Shown here: positions 40,811 through 48,960 of the stretch, piece by piece
Numbering within the stretch: the first letter of the stretch is position 1
Layout of the letters: each line of letters starts with the position of its first letter
Assembly (NCBI RefSeq): GCF_009184865.1
Contig: NZ_CP045096.1
Location: 7,378,001 to 7,442,000 of the forward strand
DNA from: Streptomyces phaeolivaceus
Lineage (GTDB): Bacteria; Actinomycetota; Actinomycetes; Streptomycetales; Streptomycetaceae
DNA: 64,000 nt
Direction of reading: 5' to 3'
The notes under the pieces: generated by a model
Seen by the model: only the letters and a program-made list of their open reading frames with translations
Told to the model about the DNA's origin: nothing
Databases searched by the model: none
Position numbers and translations under genes: made by a program

Positions 40811-41496
40811 GAGAGTTCTCCTTCACGGATGGTGCTGTGTGGGGTGAGAAGACGTTCCGGGGCCGGCCCAGGCGGAACGTGGCGTGAGCGGTGGGCGTCC
40901 TCGTGCGCGACCGTTGGCATCTCCGCTGCCTGCGCCCGTCTGCGCACGGCGAACGTCAGGAACTGGTGGACGGTGTCCGGGTCGGCGAGGGCACCAGGAA
41001 CTCTTACCGGAACGCACCAGTACGAGCGCTCCGCGTCCGGATCGATCGCCTCGGGCCGTGGCACACCCACGTAGGAGCCCATGCCCAAGAACTCGATGTC
41101 CGAGCCGTGGCGCGGTCCGGTGCTTCTCCACTCCGGACGCCGTCTGGCGCTCGACGGCACGAGGACGTAGTACCACCGGGCGTGCCTGTCCATGAACACG
41201 GGGTGGTTTTGCAACGCCTCGGAGAGGAAGGCGTCCACATCCCGAGTGATGTTCGTGTCGGCAGCCGCGTACACCAAGGTGGTGGAGATCCGGACGGTGC
41301 TGAGGAGGCCACCGCATCCGATGAGCGCCAGCCCTCCATGTGCCCACTGCTCTCGGGCTTTCTCCGGCTCGAACGCCGCGGCCAAGAGCCACGATCGGAC
41401 GTGGGCTGAGAGGTCGCGATCGTTGCTGGGCTCTGGCTCGGCGGGGGCGAGTACCGCTGGAGGGCTGGTTGGTCCCGCGTCTTCGGTGTGGGGCAT
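40765..41496 (-). CDS. Hypothetical protein, first gene of the island operon
   Basis: 243 residues, not recognised. No signal peptide or long membrane segment is seen. Residues 55-80 (GGLALIGCGGLLSTVRIS) and a Tyr-rich WYYVLVPSSA stretch are the most distinctive parts. They vaguely resemble small actinobacterial proteins related to primase/polymerase N-domains, but not enough to name it. The ATG at 41496 follows AGGGAG. Its 3' end runs 46 nt into the Sir2-like gene in another frame, so the last 15 residues are encoded in the overlap. It diverges from the HTH/TPR regulator gene, whose promoter shares the 164-nt gap. Confidence 0.7.
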   Translation of the reverse strand: MPHTEDAGPTSPPAVLAPAEPEPSNDRDLSAHVRSWLLAAAFEPEKAREQWAHGGLALIGCGGLLSTVRISTTLVYAAADTNITRDVDAFLSEALQNHPVFMDRHARWYYVLVPSSARRRPEWRSTGPRHGSDIEFLGMGSYVGVPRPEAIDPDAERSYWCVPVRVPGALADPDTVHQFLTFAVRRRAQAAEMPTVAHEDAHRSRHVPPGPAPERLLTPHSTIREGELSWSRPCTCPTRSSSS

Positions 41497-41648
41497 CAAG
41501 GGACTCCCTGGTCCACGGTGGTGCTCTTTCCGGGTACTCAGACAACCGCCACACCACTGCTGTTGGGGATGCCGTTTGGACTGGGCGTCGCTCGCGAAGC
41601 GCCTGCCGTTTTGGCGTTCTCTTTACCCTTGGTCCAGATGCCCCGCTC

Positions 41649-41660
41649 TAACGTTCAGTC
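41649..41660 (+). promoter_or_regulatory. Candidate leaderless promoter -10 of the HTH/TPR regulator
   Basis: TAACGT, then six bases, then the ATG at 41661. No Shine-Dalgarno sequence. A -35 at the ideal distance is not evident (TTTACC lies 21 bases upstream of the hexamer). The divergent region 41497-41660 is noticeably AT-richer than the flanks. Confidence 0.45.
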
Positions 41661-42923
41661 ATGTCGGGAACACGGAACGAAGCGCTCGCATCGTGGATGC
41701 AGAGGCACGGAGTGCTTGTCAGGGAGCTGATGTCCCTGGTCAATAAGGCGATTGAAGATTTGACCGGCTGTTATGGGAAGGTCAACGAAAGGCACATCTT
41801 CAAGCTGCTGAGCGGCGAACACCGCTCTCCCAACGGTCAGTTGCGGACGGCACTTGAGAACATCACGGGTCTGCCAGCTGCGGAGTTAGGCTTTGTTTCT
41901 CGGGGGAGGAAGAACGCAGACTCCTGCCCCACACCCGAGGATGACCCCTTGTATCGCCGCACTTTCCTTGCCGCGGCCGCCGCCGCTGGAGCCTCACTGA
42001 CCGCGCCGTCCGCCGTGCGACGCCGACTCGGCTCTGCCGATGTCGACCGTATGAATGCCAAGCTGGCGGCCGTGGTCAGCATGGACGACAAGTACGGAGG
42101 AACGCGGGAACTCCAACAGCACGCGGCGCAGCTCGCCGAAGAGACCGCGCAACTGCAGAACACCCACATGGCGTCGGCGCGCATTCGGTCGGAGTTGTAT
42201 GGCGTCGCAGCCGCATTCACGGCGAGCGCCATGTGGGCGGCCATCGACGGCCGAAGGCTCACCGAGGCAGAGCCCTATCTCAACCGGGCGGTCACGCTCG
42301 CCGGTCTGGCCAAGAACAGGCAGGTACTTTTCCGCGTGTGGGGCCACGCCGGGATCATGTATCGCCACCTCGGTCGACCCGCCGACGCCCTCGCGGCAGC
42401 CGAGGCAGCCCGCGCGACGTCCATCACCCGAAGCGACCCGCTGTATGCCTCGCTCGCGACGGCCCGACTCGCCACCTATCACGCCGACATGGGAGACGAC
42501 CGCAGCGCTCTTCGTGCCATCGGTCTCGCACAAGCAGGCTACGACCGTGCCGATCAGGCGAGACACCGCCCGCCGTGGATGGCCTTCTACGACCAGGCCG
42601 AACTGGACAGCCTCGCCACCTTCGCCTACCTGCGGCTTGGCAGGTGGGAGGATGCCGAGCGCCACGCTCACCGGAGCCTCGCGGGCCTGCGGCCCGACCT
42701 CGCACGCAACCGCGCACTGACGCACGCGAACCTCGCCTTGGCCCAACTCGGCCAAGGCGACATCGAGCCGGCCGTCGCCACTGCCCAGAACGTCCCCGCC
42801 GCGATGACTGTGAACGGCCGTGTGAGCATGCTTTTGACGGACTTCACCACCCGACTTGTGACCGTAGCGCCGCGCAGTGCCGAGACCGCTGCGTGGCTTG
42901 AGTACCGGAGGACAGCCACGTGA
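41661..42923 (+). CDS. HTH/TPR transcriptional regulator
   Basis: 420-residue protein of a type common in Streptomyces. It has an N-terminal helix-turn-helix-like region (about 1-80, with NERHIFKLLSGEHRSPNG), a linker with RRTFLAAAAAAGASL, and a C-terminal array of TPR-like helical repeats (about 150-400). Such proteins often control a divergent operon in response to a small molecule or peptide held by the repeats. Here the divergent operon is the Sir2/dehydrogenase/MazG/NUDIX run, so regulation of it is a reasonable inference. Its stop overlaps the GNAT start by four bases (GTGA), which couples the two. Confidence 0.8.
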   Translation: MSGTRNEALASWMQRHGVLVRELMSLVNKAIEDLTGCYGKVNERHIFKLLSGEHRSPNGQLRTALENITGLPAAELGFVSRGRKNADSCPTPEDDPLYRRTFLAAAAAAGASLTAPSAVRRRLGSADVDRMNAKLAAVVSMDDKYGGTRELQQHAAQLAEETAQLQNTHMASARIRSELYGVAAAFTASAMWAAIDGRRLTEAEPYLNRAVTLAGLAKNRQVLFRVWGHAGIMYRHLGRPADALAAAEAARATSITRSDPLYASLATARLATYHADMGDDRSALRAIGLAQAGYDRADQARHRPPWMAFYDQAELDSLATFAYLRLGRWEDAERHAHRSLAGLRPDLARNRALTHANLALAQLGQGDIEPAVATAQNVPAAMTVNGRVSMLLTDFTTRLVTVAPRSAETAAWLEYRRTAT

Positions 42924-43501
42924 GCGGCACGATCACCTATCGCAGGACCCGCGATGTCGCCGAAGTACGGCAGCTCATCCTCGATATTCATGTAGAGGTG
43001 CGCGGGGAATTCGGGCTGATGGACCGGCCCTTCTACCAGCTCGACCGGTTCGACGAGCGGTTGTCGGCGTATTCTTCCCGCCCTGGTTGGGAGGCCGTCG
43101 TCGCCCACCACGGTGAGGAACCGGTCGGGTACGTCTTTGCCGTACCGCTCGGTGAGAACACCGCATGGTGGACAGCGGAACAGGAACCGCTGCCCGACGG
43201 GTACGTGAAGGAAGACGGTCGGCGAACCCTCGCACTCAACGAGATCCTCGTACGCCGACGGTGGCGCGGCGCACACGGCCAAGGCACGGCTGGAGCTCTG
43301 CACGAGGAGTTGCTGTCGCGACGTCAGGAACAACGCGTCACTCTGCTGGTCAACCCTGCTCTGTCCGAAGGCCGCCTCAAGGCTGTCTACGAGTCCTGGG
43401 GGTACAAGCAGGTCGGCTGTCAACAACCGTTCGACGACTCGCCGGAATTCGCCACGATGGTTCGGGATCCTTTGCGTCGGCCGACAGCCTCTCCGAAATG
43501 A
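42920..43501 (+). CDS. GNAT-family N-acetyltransferase
   Basis: 193-residue GNAT protein. The acetyl-CoA pyrophosphate loop is in VRRRWRGAHGQGTAGAL (about residues 111-127), preceded by the beta strand LALNEILV. The C-terminal YESWGYKQVG is also typical. Substrate unknown. Its GTG start overlaps the stop codon of the HTH/TPR gene, so the two should be made together. It could acetylate a product of the divergent operon or a protein in it; no direct evidence. Right border of the island. Confidence 0.85.
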   Translation: MSGTITYRRTRDVAEVRQLILDIHVEVRGEFGLMDRPFYQLDRFDERLSAYSSRPGWEAVVAHHGEEPVGYVFAVPLGENTAWWTAEQEPLPDGYVKEDGRRTLALNEILVRRRWRGAHGQGTAGALHEELLSRRQEQRVTLLVNPALSEGRLKAVYESWGYKQVGCQQPFDDSPEFATMVRDPLRRPTASPK

Positions 43502-43579
43502 TGTCTTCGGCGGCATCAGCCCATCCGGCGCGGATCTCCGTCAAACGGGCCAATCGCCGAAGATTCCCGTTCCGCTCTC

Positions 43580-43592
43580 TATAACTGTGCGC
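43580..43592 (+). promoter_or_regulatory. Candidate leaderless promoter -10 of the beta-propeller gene
   Basis: TATAAC at 43580-43585, then seven bases, then GTG at 43593. This spacing would place the first transcribed base at the GTG. No clear -35. Confidence 0.4.
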
Positions 43593-44846
43593 GTGACGAC
43601 GCCCCCCAATCTCAGCCCGCGCGCTCCGAAACAGCGCACCCACACGCAGCACAACCTCGTGCAGCGCACGATCCTCGCCGCCGCCGTCCTCGCCGCCGTG
43701 GCCGCGTGCGGCTCCGAGAGCCGGACCGACGAACAGAAGCAGCGGATCCGGGCCGACCGGGCCGCCGCCGAGGCCGAAGCCGCCGAGCGCAAGAAGAAAC
43801 AGCGGACCGCGATCCGGGGACTGCACGGCATGCCGCCCGTGCTCGACCCCGAGGACGTCTACGCCGCCGACCGCCCGAACCGCCTCTCCCCGGTGGTCAA
43901 GGACTTCCCGTCCCGGGTCTACGTCCCCAACAGCGAGTCCGACACCGTCACCGTCATCGACCCCAAGACGTACGAGATCGTCGAGACGATCCCGGTGGGC
44001 CGCCAGCCCCAGCACGTCGTGCCCTCCTGGGACCTGAAGACCCTCTGGGTCAACAACAACCGGGGCCACACCCTCACCCCCATCGACCCGAGGACGGGGA
44101 AGGCCGGCAAGCCGGTCGAGGTGCACGACCCGTACAACCTGTACTTCACCCCGAACGGCAGGTACGCCGTCGTCATGGCCTCCCTCGACCGCGAACTCGT
44201 CTTCCGCGACCCGCACACCATGAAGCGGGTCAAGACCGAGCCGGTCACCTGCTACGGCGTCAACCACGCCGACTTCTCGATCGACGGCAAGTACTTCATC
44301 GTGTCGTGCGAGTTCAGCGGTGAGCTGCTGAAGGTCGACACCGAGAAGATGAAGGTGATCGGACAGCGGAAACTGCCGTTCGAGGGGGCCATGCCGCAGG
44401 ACGTGAAGATCTCCCCGGACGGCAAGCGGTTCTACATCGCCGACATGATGGCCGACGGCATGTGGGTCCTGGACGGCGACACCTTCGAGGAACCGAAGCT
44501 GCTGCCCACCGGCAAGGGCACCCACGGCCTGTACGTCGGCCGCGACTCCCGCGAGATGTACGTCTCCAACCGCGGCGAGGGCACGGTGTCGGTCTTCGAC
44601 TTCACCGAGAACAAGCTGACCAAGAAGTGGCACCTCCCCGACGGCGGCAGCCCCGACATGGGCGGCGTCTCCGCCGACGGCAAGGTCCTGTGGCTCTCCG
44701 GCCGCTACGACTCCGAGGTGTACGCCATCGACACCCGCACCGGGGAACAGCTCGCCCGCATCCCCGTCGGCAGCGGCCCCCACGGCCTCGCCGTCTACCC
44801 GCAGCCCGGCCGCTACTCCCTCGGCCACACGGGCATCTTCCGATGA
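43593..44846 (+). CDS. YVTN/NHL-type beta-propeller lipoprotein
   Basis: 417-residue exported protein. The lipobox AAVAAC lies near residue 37, followed by a charged coiled-coil-like stretch (DEQKQRIRADRAAAEAEAAE) and a seven-bladed propeller. The blade repeats are recognisable: VYVPNSESDTVTVIDPKTYE, KTLWVNNNRG, GKYFIVSCEFSGELLKVD, KRFYIADMMADGMWVLD, REMYVSNRGEGTVSVFD and VLWLSGRYDSEVYAIDT. These proteins bind partners or ligands outside the membrane; the ligand is unknown. The start is GTG at 43593 or 43587 (two codons longer); the first suits a leaderless message. Confidence 0.88.
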   Translation: MTTPPNLSPRAPKQRTHTQHNLVQRTILAAAVLAAVAACGSESRTDEQKQRIRADRAAAEAEAAERKKKQRTAIRGLHGMPPVLDPEDVYAADRPNRLSPVVKDFPSRVYVPNSESDTVTVIDPKTYEIVETIPVGRQPQHVVPSWDLKTLWVNNNRGHTLTPIDPRTGKAGKPVEVHDPYNLYFTPNGRYAVVMASLDRELVFRDPHTMKRVKTEPVTCYGVNHADFSIDGKYFIVSCEFSGELLKVDTEKMKVIGQRKLPFEGAMPQDVKISPDGKRFYIADMMADGMWVLDGDTFEEPKLLPTGKGTHGLYVGRDSREMYVSNRGEGTVSVFDFTENKLTKKWHLPDGGSPDMGGVSADGKVLWLSGRYDSEVYAIDTRTGEQLARIPVGSGPHGLAVYPQPGRYSLGHTGIFR

Positions 44847-44918
44847 CCCATCACGCCGGCGGCAACCGGACATGACAACCGCACGGGCTGACACGCCGCC
44901 ATACGAGTGACGGTCCCC

Positions 44919-44982
44919 GGCCCGGCGCCGCGCAGCCGAGATCGTGCCGAGCATGATCACTTCTCGTGTGCGGCGCCGGGCC
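44919..44982 (+). promoter_or_regulatory. Inverted repeat enclosing the start of the ADP-ribosyltransferase gene
   Basis: GGCCCGGCGCCGC at 44919-44931 and its perfect complement at 44970-44982 flank a 38-nt segment that contains the ATG at 44953. In the mRNA the start codon and any ribosome site would lie in the loop of a 13-bp stem. This could restrain translation of a potentially harmful enzyme. Confidence 0.45.
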
Positions 44983-45588
44983 GCCGCCGTCGTCCTGTCC
45001 CTCTCCGCCGTCCTCGCGACCTCCGCCGCGACCGCCCCGGCCCAGACCCCCGCCACACCACCGACCAAGGCCGCCGCCACGGCCGTCGCGGGGGCCGCCG
45101 CCCCCGCCTGCCCCCAGTTCGAGGACCCGGTCCACGCCGCCGCCGACCGCCGCGTGGACGTCGACCGCATCACCCCCGACCCGGTCTGGCGCACCACCTG
45201 CGGCACGCTGTACCGCAGCGACAGCCGGGGCCCGGCCGTCGTCTTCGCACAGGGCTTCCTCCCCAGGGACGTCATCGACGGCCAGTACGACATCGAGAGC
45301 TACGTCCTGGTCAACCAGCCCTCGCCGTACGTCTCCACGACCTACGACCACGACCTGTACAAGACCTGGTACAAGTCCGGCTACAACTACTACATCGACG
45401 CCCCCGGCGGCGTGGACGTCAACAGGACCATCGGCGACCAGCACAAGTGGGCCGACCAGGTCGAGGTCGCCTTCCCCGGCGGCATCAGGACGGAGTTCGT
45501 CATCGGCGTCTGTCCGGTCGACAAGAAGACCAAGACGGAGAAGATGAGCGAGTGCGAGAGCAACCCCCACTACCGGCCCTGGCACTGA
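44953..45588 (+). CDS. Secreted Scabin/pierisin-type mono-ADP-ribosyltransferase
   Basis: 211 residues. Signal peptide (RRRAAAVVLSLSAVLATSAA), then the catalytic domain closely resembling Scabin of S. scabies and ScARP of S. coelicolor (recalled, not searched), which transfer ADP-ribose from NAD to guanine bases or nucleosides. Active-site features: Arg88 in LYRSDSRG, the STS-equivalent Ser128-Thr-Thr in YVSTTYDHD, and the Q169-x-E171 motif in ADQVEVAF, which is the pierisin-type signature for DNA/guanine rather than protein. Four cysteines (53, 83, 187, 201) could form two disulfides. The start is ATG 44953 or GTG 44944. No immunity gene is evident next to it. Confidence 0.92.
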   Translation: MITSRVRRRAAAVVLSLSAVLATSAATAPAQTPATPPTKAAATAVAGAAAPACPQFEDPVHAAADRRVDVDRITPDPVWRTTCGTLYRSDSRGPAVVFAQGFLPRDVIDGQYDIESYVLVNQPSPYVSTTYDHDLYKTWYKSGYNYYIDAPGGVDVNRTIGDQHKWADQVEVAFPGGIRTEFVIGVCPVDKKTKTEKMSECESNPHYRPWH

Positions 45589-45600
45589 CGCCGGGCACGC

Positions 45601-46242
45601 TCATCGCGCCGGTCGGGCGCTGAGCAGTATCTCCGAACCCACCGGCCGGTAGCCCGCCGACTGGAACGCCCGCACGCTGCGGGCGTTCCCCGGCGCGATC
45701 TGCGCCCACAGCGGCTCGTCGGCGAGATGCCGCGCGGCGGCCACCAGCGCCCGGCCCAGCCCCCGCTGCCGCAGACCCTCGTCCACCTCGACCGACACCT
45801 CCAGCCGCCCGGCGATACCCCGGCCCGTCGTCAGCACACCCCCGTCCGCCGCCCAGACGCGTACGTCGTCGCGCCGGTGCCGCGCGTACGCGACCCGGGG
45901 GTGCCCCGGGTCCTCGATCTCCCGCAGCGGCAGCGGGGGTTCGCCCGGCAGGGGCGCGGCGACCAGCATCGCGTCGACGGTCTCGGCCGTACGGCCGGTC
46001 CGCTCCATGAAGGCCGCGAGGAACCGCGGGTTCATGCTCGCCGAGAGCGCGTCGCACTCGGCCGCCGCCAGCGTCTCGTGCACCCACTCGGGATCCTCGT
46101 CCGTGAAGACGACGGAGTGGGCGGTGAAACACAGGACGCCCGCGTCCCGGGGCGAGTGCTGGGCGACGACGGTCGTACGGCCGTCCGCCGGCGGGAAGAC
46201 CCCCAGAGCCGCCGCGTCCAGAACATCCCGCAAGCTCTTCAT
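45601..46242 (-). CDS. GNAT-family N-acetyltransferase
   Basis: 213-residue protein. The C-terminal half is a GNAT domain: SVEVDEGLRQRGLGRALVA carries the acetyl-CoA loop (about residues 145-165) and VRAFQSAGYRPVG is the final strand-helix. The first half is unrelated and variable. The ATG at 46242 follows AAGGAG by ten bases. It converges on the ADP-ribosyltransferase gene, with only 12 nt between the ends. Substrate unknown. Confidence 0.87.
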   Translation of the reverse strand: MKSLRDVLDAAALGVFPPADGRTTVVAQHSPRDAGVLCFTAHSVVFTDEDPEWVHETLAAAECDALSASMNPRFLAAFMERTGRTAETVDAMLVAAPLPGEPPLPLREIEDPGHPRVAYARHRRDDVRVWAADGGVLTTGRGIAGRLEVSVEVDEGLRQRGLGRALVAAARHLADEPLWAQIAPGNARSVRAFQSAGYRPVGSEILLSARPAR

Positions 46243-46428
46243 CGCCGCCGTACTCCTTGAGTCGCCACCCACTGGAAGGCCCACACTCGCAGACATGATC
46301 GAGAGTCGAGGAGTTCGCGTCGGTGGTCGCCGCACCGCGTGCTCGGGTGGCCGGTTAATCTGACCTGCGTCAGTAGGACTGTCGGCAGGACTGCCCGGAC
46401 GGGCAGGGCACCAAGAAGGGGCGGATCG

Positions 46429-46641
46429 GTGGCGGACATCGAGGCAGCGCGCAAGGAGTTCCAGCGGATCGACGCGGACGGGGACGGATTCATCACCGCC
46501 GCCGAGTTCAAGACCGCCCTGGCCCAGGAGGGCGACTGGAACGTCACCGAGTCCGTGGCGGAGGTCATCATCCGCACCCGCGACCTCAACGGCGACAAGC
46601 TTCTGTCGTTCGACGAGTTCTGGGCGCACCTGAACAAGTGA
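46429..46641 (+). CDS. Small EF-hand calcium-binding protein
   Basis: 70-residue calmodulin-like protein with two EF-hands. The first loop DADGDGFITAAE has a full set of ligands with Glu at position 12. The second, DLNGDKLLSFDE, is also complete in the main positions. The GTG at 46429 follows AAGGGG by eight bases. Streptomyces have several such proteins; I recall a 70-residue EF-hand protein at this place in S. coelicolor. Likely a cytosolic calcium buffer or sensor. A strong terminator follows 16 nt after the stop. Confidence 0.9.
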   Translation: MADIEAARKEFQRIDADGDGFITAAEFKTALAQEGDWNVTESVAEVIIRTRDLNGDKLLSFDEFWAHLNK

Positions 46642-46656
46642 GCCGCAAGTGAACGG

Positions 46657-46687
46657 GGCGCCCCACCGCACTGAGCGGTGGGGCGCC
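46657..46687 (+). terminator. Terminator after the EF-hand gene
   Basis: Perfect 13-bp stem (GGCGCCCCACCGC and its complement) with a 5-nt loop. Confidence 0.75.
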
Positions 46688-46812
46688 GACCACGATCATG
46701 CGTGCTGTCCAGGACGGCGAAGCGACTCCGGGCAGAGCTGGGCACGTCAGTGGACGACTAGGCAGTCAGGTGCCTTCGGCTCAATCGAGGAGCCTTGGTC
46801 GGGGGCGCGGAC

Positions 46813-46869
46813 GTCGGCCCCGGGAGGCGCACAGGTCGTCGGACCGTGTGCCTGCCTCCCGGGGCCGAC
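46813..46869 (-). terminator. Terminator at the end of the contractile injection operon
   Basis: Perfect 16-bp stem (GTCGGCCCCGGGAGGC and its complement) with a 25-nt loop, 16 nt after the stop of the zinc-ribbon gene on the minus strand. It ends the run that starts with the sheath gene. Confidence 0.7.
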
Positions 46870-46884
46870 GGGTGGTCGCCCGGG

Positions 46885-48306
46885 TCAGCTGTTGCTGCTG
46901 GAGCGGCCGAAGAACTCGATCTCGGCTATCGCCACCTGCTTCTTGTCGTCGGCGCCGTAGGAGGAGCGGATGGTGAAGCGGACGGTCTCGGCGCTGCCGA
47001 CGCGGAACTTGCGGCTCTGGCCGCCGACGGTCTGGTCGAGGGTGATCATCTTGGTGGACTTGGTGCCGTCGGCGGCGGTGATCGTCGCCTCGATGCGGTG
47101 CGGGCGGGCCGACTCCGTGCGCTGGTCCGGCTTCTTCGAGACACCCGGTGTGATGACCACGTCCAGCAGCCGGACGGGCTGCTCGAAGCGGGCCTCGATC
47201 CACTCGCCCTCGCCGGACTGGGTGACACCCGGCCCCCACCACGTGTTGTTGTACGTGTCGAAGGCCAGATCCGGCTTGTGGCCGGGGAAGGAGCGGGACG
47301 CCTTGTAGGTGTCCGGGTTGACCGACGCGCGCTTGGAGAAGTGGTCGCGGGCCGCCTGGTAGCCGTCGTCCGCCTGGAACGCGAGGGTGACGATCAGGGT
47401 GAGGACGACGGCCGCGACCACCCAGTTCAGGATCGCGCCGAAGCCCCGGCGCAGCCGCGGACGGTCGCCCGCCCACGGGGTCTCCGTGTCACGGCCGTTC
47501 AGCAGTCGGCGCCACCACGGCAGCCGCCCCGGAGCCTCCGTACGGCCGGCCATCGGCATCGCGCAGCGCGCGCAGAAGTGCCGGTCCGGCCGGGTCGGGG
47601 TCCCGCACCACGGGCAGGGCACACCGCCCTCCGTGCCGAACTCCGGTCCGGGGGTACGGACCTGGGGGCGCTGCACGTCGGGGCGGCCCGGCAGCACGGG
47701 TGCGACGGCCGGCTCCGCCGGGGCACGCGGCTCGGGGTCGGCGACCGGGACGAGCAGCGACCTGGCCCGGTCGGCGGCGGAGGGGCCCGGGTCGGGGTCG
47801 GCGGAGGTCGGGAGGGGGGTGGTCGGGGCCTCGTCGTCGTGCGGGGGGTGGGGCGCGGGGCCCGGGTCGGCGGGGGGCGCCGGGGCCTGCGTCCGGGGCT
47901 CGGCCGGGGGAGCCGCCGTCGGCGCGCCGCCCGTGGGGGCCGGTTCGGGGGCGGGGGGCGCGTCCGTCCGTACCGTCGCGGCGGTCTCCGGGGTGCGGAC
48001 GTCGGTGGCCGCTCCCGTGCCGGCGCCCGGGAGGGCGAAGGTGTCCCAGCCGGGCTCACCGGCGGCCGGCGCGCGTCCGGCGGAGGCACCGGTGGGCGCG
48101 GGTGCGGGCGTCGGAGCCGGGTCGGCCGTGCGCGCGGTGTCGGCCGGGGCCTCGCCCGTGGCGCCGCCCGCGGTCGCTCGGGCCGGGGTTCCGGACCAGC
48201 CGAGCACCGCGCCGCAGGCGTCGCAGAAGGACTGGCCGGGCTCCCCGCGGGTTCCGCATTCGGCGCAGCTCTGGGCCTGGCCGGTGCCGGGGGTCGGGCT
48301 GGTCAT
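46885..48306 (-). CDS. Zinc-ribbon membrane protein with discoidin-like domain, last eCIS gene
   Basis: 473 residues. Two zinc ribbons: CAECGTRGEPGQSFCDACG near the N-terminus and CPWCGTPTRPDRHFCARC near residue 240, separated by a Pro/Ala/Thr-rich linker. A single membrane helix follows (NWVVAAVVLTLIVTLAF, about 300-320). The C-terminal ~140 residues form a beta-rich domain (KPDLAFDTYNNTWWGPGV to the end) like discoidin or sugar-binding jelly rolls. The ribbons would be cytosolic and the sugar-binding domain outside. Start and the preceding baseplate gene's stop overlap by four bases, so it is translated with the injection system. It could tether particles to the membrane; this is inference. 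Confidence 0.82.
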   Translation of the reverse strand: MTSPTPGTGQAQSCAECGTRGEPGQSFCDACGAVLGWSGTPARATAGGATGEAPADTARTADPAPTPAPAPTGASAGRAPAAGEPGWDTFALPGAGTGAATDVRTPETAATVRTDAPPAPEPAPTGGAPTAAPPAEPRTQAPAPPADPGPAPHPPHDDEAPTTPLPTSADPDPGPSAADRARSLLVPVADPEPRAPAEPAVAPVLPGRPDVQRPQVRTPGPEFGTEGGVPCPWCGTPTRPDRHFCARCAMPMAGRTEAPGRLPWWRRLLNGRDTETPWAGDRPRLRRGFGAILNWVVAAVVLTLIVTLAFQADDGYQAARDHFSKRASVNPDTYKASRSFPGHKPDLAFDTYNNTWWGPGVTQSGEGEWIEARFEQPVRLLDVVITPGVSKKPDQRTESARPHRIEATITAADGTKSTKMITLDQTVGGQSRKFRVGSAETVRFTIRSSYGADDKKQVAIAEIEFFGRSSSNS

Positions 48307-48860
48307 CTCTCGGGGATCCTTTCGGCGGCGGTCACCTGGACCGTGTAGGGCATATGGGCGGGGCGGGCGGCGGCCACGAGGCTGTCCAGCCGGTGTTCGT
48401 CCGCCGCGGTGGGGTGGGGCAGGCTCAGGGCCACGTGGAGGCGTGGACGGCGTTCGCCGGGGACCGGGCCGAGGGGGCGGGCGTCCCAGGTGGCGGCCCC
48501 GCTCTCGGTGATCTCCGGGGTCACGCCGAAGACGAGGCGCACCGCCTCGGACAGGCCGCGGCGGGTGCCGCGTACCCGGTGCAGATACGCGGCGGCGGCG
48601 ACGGCCGCGCGCAGCCGGGGCTCCGGTTCCGTGCCGTCGGTCTCGGCGCCGACCCAGCCGGCGAGCCACTGGGTGAAGTCGACGGGGGCGAGGGACGGGG
48701 TGAAGTAGGAGTCCAGGCAGTCGAGTACGGAGAGGATCGGGGCGAGTATGTCGTCCAGGCCGCCGACGAAGCGTTGGGCGAGGTCGTCGTCGGCGAACAC
48801 GGCGGGGAGCATGGTGCCGATGGGGGTGGAGGAGCCGAGGCCGTCTATGGAGCCCCTCAT
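48303..48860 (-). CDS. Phage tail protein I-like baseplate component
   Basis: 185-residue wedge protein resembling phage P2 gpI and the equivalent baseplate component of Afp/PVC-type particles. The family phrases YLHRVRGTRRGLSEAVRLVFG and LRAAVAAAA are visible, along with the FTQWLAGWVG motif in the first third. It should join gpJ and gp25 in the baseplate wedges. The ATG at 48860 lies 100 nt after the gpJ-like gene; the gap holds a dispersed GC repeat, unlike the tight overlaps elsewhere in the operon. Confidence 0.85.
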   Translation of the reverse strand: MRGSIDGLGSSTPIGTMLPAVFADDDLAQRFVGGLDDILAPILSVLDCLDSYFTPSLAPVDFTQWLAGWVGAETDGTEPEPRLRAAVAAAAYLHRVRGTRRGLSEAVRLVFGVTPEITESGAATWDARPLGPVPGERRPRLHVALSLPHPTAADEHRLDSLVAAARPAHMPYTVQVTAAERIPER

Positions 48861-48901
48861 GACGCGCCGCCCAGTAGCTCGGGGGGTGCTGTCGTGTGGC
48901 G

Positions 48902-48947
48902 GCTGCGGGTTCGTCGTGGCTGGTCGCGCAGTTCCCCGCGCCCCTTA
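48902..48947. repeat. Dispersed GC-rich repeat copy inside the eCIS operon
   Basis: CTGCGGGTTCGTCGTGGCTG followed by GTCGCGCAGTTCCCCGCGCC. 41 of 44 bases match the copy at 55311-55354, and it closely resembles 3481-3524. It fills almost the whole gap between the gpI- and gpJ-like genes. On the minus-strand transcript the CCCCTTACGGGG end can form a small hairpin. Confidence 0.75.
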
Positions 48948-48960
48948 CGGGGCCCGGGCC

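Noticed and set aside
46360..46380. Promoter CTGACC/TAGGAC before the EF-hand gene
   Set aside because: The spacer is only 8 bases, far too short for a sigma-70-type promoter.
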